Below, one piece after another: positions 16,182-23,985 of a stretch of 64,000 nt of DNA (the first letter of the stretch is position 1; each line of letters starts with the position of its first letter). The notes below the pieces were generated by a model, which saw only the letters and a program-made list of their open reading frames with translations, did no database searches and was not told where the DNA came from. The stretch is from NCBI RefSeq assembly GCF_014230315.1, contig NZ_JACLAW010000006.1, positions 186,001 to 250,000 on the forward strand, given 5' to 3'. The position numbers and the translations under genes were made by a program. This stretch comes from Novosphingobium flavum. GTDB taxonomy: Bacteria > Pseudomonadota > Alphaproteobacteria > Sphingomonadales > Sphingomonadaceae.

Positions 16182-18371
16182 TCACGCGCCTGCAGGGTCT
16201 GCCGTTACGAAGGCGCGGGGCGGAAGCGAACGTCGCACATTCGCGATGAGGTCGCGCTCGAAGGGTAGTAAATCTATATCGTGGAGCGGGATGGAGGCGA
16301 GCATCCTCAGTCCCTGGTCGACGTCCTCGATTGGTCCGGTTGATCGCATGAGCTTGACCGCGATCTCCGCCGGGACGCCGTACTCGTCCAAGGCGTATAG
16401 GCCTGCCGGCAGGAAGAGTGACTCAGCACGCGCGGCAAGTAGGCTGTAGTCGCCCGGTCGCGTCCCCTTGAAGCGGGTGAGCACGTCGGCCTGGATGCGA
16501 CTCACGGCCATCAGCTGCCTGCCGAACGTGTAGCCGACGTAGTTTCGCAGGAACGCGAGGGCGCCCTCAACCGCATCGCTGATCGACTGGTCCTTCCAAC
16601 GCTCCTCGACCCTTCGGCGGATGAAGCTCCCGAAGTCCGGGGCGGCCATCAGCCCAGTCAGCACAGCCTGGAGCTGGCTCCCTTTGAAGATGCCGTGTCT
16701 ACGCAGACCCGCCCCCTGATCGACATGGTCGAAGATGATGTTGCAGACCGCGAGCAGCTGGTCCGAGTCGGGCATCCCCCGCCACGAAAGAAGCCTCGGC
16801 TGCGCATCATGCAGCTCGGAGATCGCGTCGAAAACCGCGTTCTGCGCGGACATTGGCAGGTATCGGTTCTGCCGGATCGTAGCTTCGCTCAGTTTCGAGT
16901 TCGAGAACACCTCAATCAGCCGCTCTTGCGACTGGCGCGTCAGACTTCCTGCTGGAAGGTCGAGGAGCAGTGATAGGGGGGTGGTATCATCCTGCCGCTC
17001 GATCGGCAGGTCGACGACGTGGTCTCCCTCCTCGACCGCAGCTTCGAGGACGAATACCTTGCCGATGAAATAGCGGTTCATCCGGCCGGCTCGCCCGGCG
17101 ATGTTCCTGAACGTGAAGTCGTCGATCGTCTTGTTGTTGCCTCGGCGTCGATCGAAGATGACGACGTTCTCGGCGACCGTGTTGACGCCCTCGATCATGG
17201 TCGACGTGCAGACGAGGAACTTGATGTGGCCCTCCTCGAAAGCTCGCACCATGTACTGCTGCAGCGCACGAGGCACGTTGCCGTGATGGATGCCGACACC
17301 CCTCCGCAGCGCCTGGGTCACTTCCCATTCCGACGGGAAGTTTTGCTCTAGCCACTCTACGGCGTCGCTCGTCGTCTCGACGAGCGATAAGTCGCATGCC
17401 GAGTACATCAACCTCGCGGCTTCCCTCGCGCTGCGCGGCGACTGGCAGTATACGAGCGTCGGAGATGTGAAGCTGCGGCAGAGCTCCACCAGTTTGTCAG
17501 CCCGCTCAGGACCGTCCTTCTTCAGATCGAAGTGGATGACGTCCAGCGCTACCGTCGAGAAGGGCGAAGGCAAGAAGACATGCCGGTACTCCGATGCAAG
17601 TCCCCGAACGTCGGCGATGTTGGGGCCGATGAGGTAGAACTGGGCGCCTTGGCTTGCGAAGCGATGGAAGCAGAGATTGAGATCCACTGCCCGCTCGTCG
17701 GTCTCGCCTCCGCGCAGGTCGAGCTTGTAGAACTCGTCGATCACGAAGAAGTCGACGTCGTCGAGGTCGGTGCGGCTCAGCGCACGCTCTTGGGTGAGGA
17801 CGTAAACGGTGGGACGACCGTCATCGAGACGCTTCTGACTGGGATGGGTGATGATATCGTGGGAGTGTCCCAAGGACTGGCCGACGCGGCGACGCGTCTC
17901 GTCGATGAGCGCGATCGTCGGCACTATGATCACAGCCCGCTTGTGCTGTCGGGTAGCTAGGACGGCGTCGATGACGAGGCTCTTCCCGACGCTCGTCGGT
18001 GCGCTCAGGACCACGTTCCGGCCGCTGACGAGTTCCTGGAAAACGGAGAGCTGCAGACTGTGGAAGAGACGATTGTCTTTCAGACCGGGCACTCGATGCG
18101 CTTCGATGACGATCTGGTCCTCGAAACCGCGTGGCCTATTCTGATCGACGTAGGGGTAGAGGCCAACTTGGCGAACAAGCGAGTCTAGAAGTTCGTCGTA
18201 GCCGTCGTTCAGCGCTGCCCCCAGCGCCAGCATTCTTATGATAAGCTCACGGGCGGCGACCACGCTCCTCTCGTCGTTCGCCATCCCGACCAGCGCGCGA
18301 AGGATGGCGAAACGGTGTTCGGCGAACGTGTCCCGGTCGCCCAGATGACGGCGGATCGCTTCTGCGTCCAT
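16182..18371 (-). CDS. AbpB-like superfamily 2 helicase (antiphage)
   Basis: The 729-residue protein is a Ski2-like helicase. Motif I is LSAPTSVGKSLVID near residue 123, motif II is FFVIDEFYKLD near residue 212, followed by GIHHGNVPRALQQYM, CTSTMIEGVNT and motif VI FRNIAGRAGRMNRY near residue 435. A long helical C-terminal region follows. Length and neighbour match AbpB (YfjK, 729 residues from memory), which with AbpA blocks several phages in E. coli and resembles Hachiman HamB. Its ATG abuts the stop of the nuclease gene without a gap, so the two are one operon. Hachiman-type HamB is the main alternative. Confidence 0.8.
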   Translation of the reverse strand: MDAEAIRRHLGDRDTFAEHRFAILRALVGMANDERSVVAARELIIRMLALGAALNDGYDELLDSLVRQVGLYPYVDQNRPRGFEDQIVIEAHRVPGLKDNRLFHSLQLSVFQELVSGRNVVLSAPTSVGKSLVIDAVLATRQHKRAVIIVPTIALIDETRRRVGQSLGHSHDIITHPSQKRLDDGRPTVYVLTQERALSRTDLDDVDFFVIDEFYKLDLRGGETDERAVDLNLCFHRFASQGAQFYLIGPNIADVRGLASEYRHVFLPSPFSTVALDVIHFDLKKDGPERADKLVELCRSFTSPTLVYCQSPRSAREAARLMYSACDLSLVETTSDAVEWLEQNFPSEWEVTQALRRGVGIHHGNVPRALQQYMVRAFEEGHIKFLVCTSTMIEGVNTVAENVVIFDRRRGNNKTIDDFTFRNIAGRAGRMNRYFIGKVFVLEAAVEEGDHVVDLPIERQDDTTPLSLLLDLPAGSLTRQSQERLIEVFSNSKLSEATIRQNRYLPMSAQNAVFDAISELHDAQPRLLSWRGMPDSDQLLAVCNIIFDHVDQGAGLRRHGIFKGSQLQAVLTGLMAAPDFGSFIRRRVEERWKDQSISDAVEGALAFLRNYVGYTFGRQLMAVSRIQADVLTRFKGTRPGDYSLLAARAESLFLPAGLYALDEYGVPAEIAVKLMRSTGPIEDVDQGLRMLASIPLHDIDLLPFERDLIANVRRSLPPRAFVTADPAGA

Positions 18372-19988
18372 CTACGCTCGCCTCAGCCGCTTCTCGAACT
18401 CTATGGCGAGCGTGTCGGCACACTCGACAGGAACGAGGAACATCGCCACCTCGACCCTGTCGAGCTCGTGTCCCAGCTGCGTCTTTATCCGTGCGTATTC
18501 AACGTCGACTTCTTTGCGGAGACGCTCGACGTATCCGGGGGCGAAGCCGGGGGACAGCGTGGCGCTGTCGTAGGCGATCAGCACGGGAAGTCGCAGCACG
18601 CGGAGCAGGTCCGAGGTCTTTGCCATCGAGTCCAGCACAGGGCCGAGGCAGTCCGCTCTGAGGTGATGCGGCTCGCGCAACTGCACGATGATGTCGCGCT
18701 CTTCGACGAGCACATCGCGGTTCAACGCCGTCCGCAGCTCTCCGAGCACCTCGTCCACCACCTCTCGGTGGGTCTCCGCCGTGATGAGCTTCGAGCGCCC
18801 AAGCCAGATCTCGTCGCCTTCCGGCTTCTGCACTATGTGCGCGCTCGTGGAACGCATCCCGCCAGCAATCCGGAAGAAGATGCGGCATGCGATCGGCTCA
18901 GCATCAAAGTGATGACGCAGGATAGCGTGGAGCATGAGCGCCGCGACCACCTGAGGCATGTCGACGGCGCCATGCCGCTCCAGCGCCTTAAGGGCAGCGA
19001 CGGGCAGACGCCGAGCGGTAAGATGGTTGAAGCTCGCAAGCGTACTCGCCGGCAGCGCCATCTCAGGCAGCCAGTCGAGCAGGTGTTCGATCAACTCGCC
19101 TCTGCGCCATTTTTCGTCGTCGTATTCCACATCAAAGGCGTACAGTGCTCTCTTGAGCTCGACTTCGTCGATGCGCGCGAGTTCCGAGAAGAAAGGTGTC
19201 GGCCTCGCCATCTGGTATACCTTGACGGCGGAGGAGGCTAACTCCCGCATCGCTTTCAGCCGCTCGTCCCACCAGATGATGCAGTCGCCGCGCGACCAAA
19301 TCTTCTTCTCTGGCTCGGCAACCGATGCATCGCCCATGGCCCGGACCTTGCTGACGAGCGCGGCGTAAGTGTCCAGCATGAGGTGGTAGGCGGGCGTCGG
19401 ACCACGACCGGCCGCAAGGCGCAGCATCTCGTTCACGTTACGGGCAAGCAGGGACCGTTCCTCGCCTTCCACTTCCCATAACATTCGCTCCGCCCACTCG
19501 CCGAGCCCGAGCCCCGATCCCGATTTGACGTCTGGGTAACGCTTCCTGAATGCCGCGACCAGATCGTCGAACGCCGCAAACCCGTTGCGATTGGCTCGGG
19601 CGCGCAGGAACGGCGCCAGCTTCGTTGATATCGCGCGCGTCGTGACAAACCGGAACCAAGCCGTCCCCCCGAACCGATCGCTGAGCAGGGATTTCTCGCA
19701 AACAGAACTACCCTTGCGAGACTTATCGCGTGTTGTAAGTTCCGTGATGTTCCACTTGCCTTCCGCTTCCGTGGTCTTCACCTGGATGTACTCGTTGACA
19801 GACATCGCCTTGTCTGTGCGGCGAAGGATGATGTCGTCCCCGGTTTCGCATTCGAGTTGTTCGATGCCCGGGGCTTGGAGCATCTCGAGGGCGAGCCGCG
19901 CGGCGACGTGGTCCTGCACGCGAAAGCCTCGCCTCGCGGCTATGCCGCCGGCGTCGGAGGCAGCAGGACTAATCAGAGGGTCATGCAT
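18372..19988 (-). CDS. AbpA-like nuclease (Cap4/DUF4297-type N-terminus, HamA-like C-terminus)
   Basis: From the ATG at 19988 the protein has 538 residues, the size of AbpA (YfjL, from memory). The N-terminus (SDAGGIAARRGFRVQDHVAA, then a D51-D52 pair, then NEYIQVKTTE) is a Cap4/DUF4297-type PD-(D/E)XK nuclease with the D...QxK core. A helical middle follows. Near residues 395-425 (DEIWLGRSKLITAETHREV) it resembles the DUF1837/HamA core. It should supply the DNA-cutting activity while the downstream helicase senses or unwinds DNA. An in-frame start at 20042 would add 18 Arg/Pro-rich residues and is less likely. Confidence 0.78.
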   Translation of the reverse strand: MHDPLISPAASDAGGIAARRGFRVQDHVAARLALEMLQAPGIEQLECETGDDIILRRTDKAMSVNEYIQVKTTEAEGKWNITELTTRDKSRKGSSVCEKSLLSDRFGGTAWFRFVTTRAISTKLAPFLRARANRNGFAAFDDLVAAFRKRYPDVKSGSGLGLGEWAERMLWEVEGEERSLLARNVNEMLRLAAGRGPTPAYHLMLDTYAALVSKVRAMGDASVAEPEKKIWSRGDCIIWWDERLKAMRELASSAVKVYQMARPTPFFSELARIDEVELKRALYAFDVEYDDEKWRRGELIEHLLDWLPEMALPASTLASFNHLTARRLPVAALKALERHGAVDMPQVVAALMLHAILRHHFDAEPIACRIFFRIAGGMRSTSAHIVQKPEGDEIWLGRSKLITAETHREVVDEVLGELRTALNRDVLVEERDIIVQLREPHHLRADCLGPVLDSMAKTSDLLRVLRLPVLIAYDSATLSPGFAPGYVERLRKEVDVEYARIKTQLGHELDRVEVAMFLVPVECADTLAIEFEKRLRRA

Positions 19989-20644
19989 GCGGATCCCCGG
20001 CGGAACGAGCCCTCGCAGGCGAAAGCGCGGTGGACGCGTCATCGCGGGAAGCGGAACCGCAGGTATAGGATCCGTGCGACTCGAAAGCAGGGAAAACGTT
20101 ACGAAGGTCAGGTGCGATGACGTCCGGTCGAGCAGCGGCCTTTATCAGAAGAGTACCCCCGGCGTGAGATCAAAACCGTTTGGATGAATGCAGCAATTGC
20201 TCGTGTTGCACCAGTCCAAAAACCACTGGAATCCCGTGTAATAGGGACGGCTGGTAAGTAGGGATGCGAGCAAACGGCCTAGTACATCGAGCTATGTCTT
20301 AGTCGACCTTCGAAGGCGCCCAATGACGAGTTCAGGCGATGGTGTCGAAGGACCGGCGTGTGCAGATCGACCGCGCTTGCCATCGACCACTTCCAAGGTC
20401 ACTGGCCGCTGTCGCCGCCTCGGCTGATACTTCCAGTACACACCAGACCGGACGATACTACGTGCGTCACAGCGATTGATCACCAATAATAGACCACGCT
20501 AGTACGGTGACCCAGCCGCGCCAGTCCGGCGAAGCCGAACTGGCGCAGGTCCTCGACCGTCACGCCCCGCATTTGGTGGAGCGTCTGGGAGTTGCCCATC
20601 GTGAACCGATAGGTAATCGTACGTCAGTATCGGAGAGCATTCAA
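19989..20644. other. long non-coding stretch with short degenerate frames
   Basis: About 650 bases lie between the nuclease gene and the Ntn-hydrolase gene. Short reverse-strand frames (for example 20292-20486, Arg-rich, and one ending RQFGFAGLARLGHRTS at about 20520) look like decayed gene ends, but none is recognisable. The promoters of the two divergent genes should be here. Confidence 0.4.
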
Positions 20645-21541
20645 GTGACGACGCTGATTTCCTGGATGTCAGTTGATAGCCGCGGGCCAAGCGCGATTTA
20701 CGTGGTGGCTGACAGTCGCATCACTTGGGGCTCGCAGGCACACCGCTGGGATAGCGGTCGGAAAGTGTTCGCTGCACCTACGCCAGACGTGTTTGGATAC
20801 TGTGGCGATGTGCTGTTCCCATCGCTGGTTCTCGGGCAGATAATCGACCTGGTCAGCCGAGGCCTGCTTTGGACTTCTGAGACAGATCCAGAAGAGCGCC
20901 ACGTGATACTCTTTAAGTACCTTCAGACGGCCTACGGCCGCCGGCAGAACGCACCAGACCAAGCCTTTACGGTGGTGCACGCGACCAGGCGAGGGTCTGA
21001 AATGAAAGGCGAGTTTATGGCTTGGCGTATAGACTACGCTCCTGGTGGCCGAGGATGGAGGGATGTGCGCCTCGATACTGCGGATCACGGTAAATCGCGG
21101 GTCGTCGTTACGCTCGGTAGTGGTAGCGAGCCACTCAATCGGGAACTGGAGAACTGGAGAAATTCCCCGCAGGGTGGCACGGCGCGGTCACTGTTTAGCG
21201 CGTTTTGCGACGCCCTTGAGTTGGGTGCCGACCCTCTGACGGGAGGTGTTCCGCAGATCGTCTCTCTGGATCGCAAATCAGAGGGCAAAATCTTTGGCTT
21301 TGTCGCTGACGGGCAGCGATATGTTCACGGTTCTCCAATCAGCTATTCACCAGCCCAGCAGTCAATCGAATGGGTTGACCGGCTCTTTAACCGCATTTCT
21401 CCGGAGACGCTGGAGCGGCTTTCAGGCGCTCAGCGCCAAGTCCGTGTCATTGCTCCGGCAACAGGGGGTCTGCGTGCATTTCTGCAGAAGGTCGAAGGCA
21501 CTTCCGACGCCGGCGAGACGCCTAGCGAGGATGCTGTCTGA
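20645..21541 (+). CDS. proteasome-fold (Ntn-hydrolase-like) protein in defence island
   Basis: A GTG start at 20645 (GGAG nine bases upstream) gives 298 residues beginning with Thr-Thr-Leu after the initiator Met. The next part (AIYVVADSRITWG, then SGRKVFAAPTPDVFGYCGDV) matches the proteasome beta-subunit pattern of Thr1 nucleophile, ADSR aspartate, lysine equivalent to Lys33 and Gly-rich GxxGD turn. The rest (LSLGSG-like VVTLGSGSEP, TARSLFSAFCDALE, DPLTGG) is not a standard proteasome. Removal of the initiator Met could free the nucleophile. It is unlinked to any ATPase unfoldase here. I infer a peptidase or amidase with a role in defence; no function is known to me. Confidence 0.55.
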   Translation: MTTLISWMSVDSRGPSAIYVVADSRITWGSQAHRWDSGRKVFAAPTPDVFGYCGDVLFPSLVLGQIIDLVSRGLLWTSETDPEERHVILFKYLQTAYGRRQNAPDQAFTVVHATRRGSEMKGEFMAWRIDYAPGGRGWRDVRLDTADHGKSRVVVTLGSGSEPLNRELENWRNSPQGGTARSLFSAFCDALELGADPLTGGVPQIVSLDRKSEGKIFGFVADGQRYVHGSPISYSPAQQSIEWVDRLFNRISPETLERLSGAQRQVRVIAPATGGLRAFLQKVEGTSDAGETPSEDAV

Positions 21542-21846
21542 AAAGCTCGCGGCGACCGTTCACGGAAGCCGTCAACCTTCAACGCCGTAATTTACGCATC
21601 TGCGGCCGCCCGAAGCCCGCACGGTAAACGTCTGTTTCTGACAGCAGCGGTCATTCGCCGCGGTTGGCCCGAACGGCGGGATTGTCCCAGCTGCCGCTTA
21701 CCAATGTTCGACCTTGTCGGTCGCTGAGCCGCCGTTCCCATTTCCCAAATGCGGACCGACGGGTTTTCCATTCCGCACGCGAAGATGGGCGCGTCGCAGT
21801 CGTGAATAGGTTTTGGCTCCCCGCTATGGCGGGGAGCCAGATAGCC
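21542..21846. other. intergenic region, no gene seen
   Basis: The 305 bases between the Ntn-hydrolase-like gene and the recombinase gene converge on a strong hairpin at 21815-21838. Nothing else is recognised. Confidence 0.4.
21815..21838. terminator. strong hairpin between convergent genes
   Basis: GGCTCCCCGC and its complement GCGGGGAGCC form a perfect 10-bp stem with a TATG loop, eight bases from the recombinase stop. There is no U-tract on the recombinase side (it would be followed by AAAA). It could end transcription from either side, or belong to an attachment site. Confidence 0.4.
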
Positions 21847-22479
21847 TTAGATTTCCGTGCCCTCTGCCAAATTCAATGCATCCTCCACATCGACCCCGAG
21901 GTATCTGACCGTGCTTTCAATCTTCGTGTGCCCGAGCAGGATCTGGACCGCGCGGAGATTTCCCGTGGCTTTGTAAATGATCGACGCCTTCGTTCGCCGC
22001 AGGGAATGGGTACCGTAATCCTCGCTCGGTAAGCCAATTCCCGTGACCCATTCGTCGACAAGGCGGGCATATTGCCGCGTGCTGATGTGGGCAGCGTGGT
22101 CGGTGCGGCTGGGGAAGGCATAATCCTCGAGGGATCCACCCCGGAGTTCAAGCCATTTGAGGAGGCTGGCGCGAGCATCGTCCATCAGCTCAAACTGGAC
22201 GGGCCGTCCGGTCTTTTGCTGAACCACGGTGGCCCGCGTTCGAATTCTCCGATCACTAACGATGTCGCTGATCTTGATCTTCACCAGATCGCAGCCGCGT
22301 AGCTTGCTATCGATGGCCAGATCGAAGAGGGCCCGATCCCGAATTCGTCCGTGTTGGTCGAGGAAGAAGCGGACAGCCCAGATCTGGCGGGGCTTGAGCG
22401 CGCGCTTCGCACCCACCTTGCGCCCGGTGTTCCAAGAAACTCGCTCGCGAGCGGCGGGATCAAATTCTGACAATCCCAT
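21847..22479 (-). CDS. short tyrosine recombinase
   Basis: The ATG at 22479 follows AAGGAGATGTGTC, a strong ribosome binding site, giving 210 residues. The catalytic set is complete: Arg in KLRGCDLVKIKISD, Lys in VVQQKTGRPV, HSLRRTKAS, LLGHTKIESTVRYLGV (His and the tyrosine nucleophile). Only a short N-terminal arm precedes the catalytic domain; the usual full SAM-like core-binding domain is reduced. Such short integrases recur in sphingomonad accessory regions. It may mobilise part of the defence island, separate from the ICE integrase at 53885. Confidence 0.85.
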   Translation of the reverse strand: MGLSEFDPAARERVSWNTGRKVGAKRALKPRQIWAVRFFLDQHGRIRDRALFDLAIDSKLRGCDLVKIKISDIVSDRRIRTRATVVQQKTGRPVQFELMDDARASLLKWLELRGGSLEDYAFPSRTDHAAHISTRQYARLVDEWVTGIGLPSEDYGTHSLRRTKASIIYKATGNLRAVQILLGHTKIESTVRYLGVDVEDALNLAEGTEI

Positions 22480-22638
22480 GACACATCTCCTTTGGCCATG
22501 ACGGCCAAAGGTAGAACGCCTCAGAGCTGGTCGCCCCATGAGTGATCTCTATCATCCGCGGGCAGCAGCTTGCTGGGCGCGGCCAGTTCCACATGTGGCG
22601 AAGGGCCGCCGGGATCTAAGCGAGCGAGTGAGGGCTTG

Positions 22639-22669
22639 ATGAGGCAGAAATCGCAGGGTTTTGCCTCAT
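22639..22669. repeat. 8-bp inverted repeat upstream of fic
   Basis: ATGAGGCA (22639-22646) and TGCCTCAT (22662-22669) form an inverted repeat with a 15-base spacer between the recombinase and fic promoters. It could be an operator or a hairpin. Confidence 0.35.
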
Positions 22670-22683
22670 AAAATGGTGTTCAA

Positions 22684-22712
22684 TGAGCTATAAAGCGGAT
22701 ATTTATAGCTCA
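22684..22712. promoter_or_regulatory. 11-bp palindromic operator overlapping the fic start
   Basis: TGAGCTATAAA (22684-22694) and its perfect complement TTTATAGCTCA (22702-22712) are separated by seven bases. The right arm ends on the A of the fic start codon. It replaces the usual ribosome binding site, so a bound protein would block transcription or translation. The Fic protein's own C-terminal winged helix is the natural candidate ligand. Confidence 0.6.
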
Positions 22713-23818
22713 TGAAGTGGAATTGGCAGCAGCCAGACTGGCCGGAATTTCGGTGGGACAGGGCCCCTCTGGTGGCGCCTGAAGCCCAATTCCTGCAACA
22801 ATCCGGCATTCTCATCGGTTCAGTCAAGCACCTCGCCGACGATGACCGCGCCGCCGTCACCATCGATATCATGACTGGCGAAGCGCTCAAAACTTCCGAG
22901 ATCGAAGGCGAGTTGCTCAACCGCGACAGCGTGCAAAGTTCGCTGCGCCGCCAGTTCGGTCTTGAAGTCGGTGGCCGCCGCATCCCTCCCGCCGAGCGCG
23001 GCATCGCTGAAATGATGATCGCGCTCTATCGCGACTTTGCCGAGCCGCTCACGGATGAGACCCTGTTCGCCTGGCACCGCATGGTCGTCAGTGGGCGGCA
23101 CGATATCGAGGCCGTCGGCCGCTATCGCGAACATGCGGATGCCATGCAGGTCGTTTCCGGCCTCATCCACAAGCCAAAAGTGCATTTCGAGGCCCCGCCC
23201 TCAAAGGATGTGCCACAGGAAATGCAGAGTTTCCTTGCATGGTTCGCGGCCACGTCTCCCGAGGGTCCAAGACCCTTGCCAGGGTTGACCCGGGCCGGCA
23301 TTGCTCACCTCTATTTCGTGTCGATCCATCCGTTCGAGGACGGCAACGGCCGTGTGGCCCGTGCGCTCGCGGAAAAGGCGCTGTCACAGGCAATCGGCCA
23401 ACCCAGCCTGATCGCCCTTTCGCATGTCATCCAGCGCAAGCGTGCCGCCTATTATGACGCGCTGGAAGCCGCCAACAAGCAAAACGAAATCACCGCTTGG
23501 CTAACCTATTTCGCCGAAACCGTGCTGGAGGCCCAGACACATAGCCTTGCCCTGATCGACTTTCTCATCACCAAGACGCAATACTACGACCGTTTCCGAG
23601 ACCGATTGAACGAGCGGCAGGCCCGCGTCATCGCCCGGATGTTCCGCGAGGGGTTGGACGGCTTCACAGGGGGGCTGAGCGCGGCCAATTACATCACCAT
23701 CACGGGCACCTCTCGTGCGACCGCCACCCGCGATTTGCAGGAGTTGGTCAGCATGGGCGCATTGCTGCAGACCGGCACGCTGAAATCGACCCGCTACTAT
23801 CTCGATCTGGGCAAATAG
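22712..23818 (+). CDS. Fic family protein (DUF4172-Fic-winged helix), AMP-transferase type
   Basis: The 368-residue protein starts with a DUF4172 domain (MKWNWQQPDWPEFRWD), carries the class II inhibitory motif TSEIEG at 61-66, the complete catalytic Fic motif HPFEDGNGR at 206-214, and a C-terminal winged-helix region (ITGTSRATATRDLQELVSMGAL). Fic enzymes transfer AMP or other groups to target hydroxyls. The intact motif predicts activity, restrained by the internal inhibitory helix. No Shine-Dalgarno sequence precedes the ATG; a perfect palindrome does, suggesting autoregulation through the C-terminal domain. Confidence 0.9.
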   Translation: MKWNWQQPDWPEFRWDRAPLVAPEAQFLQQSGILIGSVKHLADDDRAAVTIDIMTGEALKTSEIEGELLNRDSVQSSLRRQFGLEVGGRRIPPAERGIAEMMIALYRDFAEPLTDETLFAWHRMVVSGRHDIEAVGRYREHADAMQVVSGLIHKPKVHFEAPPSKDVPQEMQSFLAWFAATSPEGPRPLPGLTRAGIAHLYFVSIHPFEDGNGRVARALAEKALSQAIGQPSLIALSHVIQRKRAAYYDALEAANKQNEITAWLTYFAETVLEAQTHSLALIDFLITKTQYYDRFRDRLNERQARVIARMFREGLDGFTGGLSAANYITITGTSRATATRDLQELVSMGALLQTGTLKSTRYYLDLGK

Positions 23819-23985
23819 CGGACGATTGGTCCGCGAAGCGCGAGTTACGGCTACGTAGGAACCTCTTTCCCGAGCAGCCTCGGTGGGGGAATGGATTTCC
23901 GCAGAAGCCGGCCTGACGCTGCCATCCGAACCGGCTTTAGCTTCCCCCGCAAGCGTGTTAGCCATTGAAGCAGTGGGGGCATTTC

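Noticed and set aside
16182..19988. Calling the nuclease/helicase pair Hachiman
   Set aside because: Protein lengths, gene order and the Cap4-type N-terminus fit AbpAB better than HamAB; kept as an alternative only.
20292..20486. Arg-rich reverse-strand frame in the gap before the Ntn-hydrolase gene
   Set aside because: Could be a decayed gene end, but no recognisable similarity or start signal.
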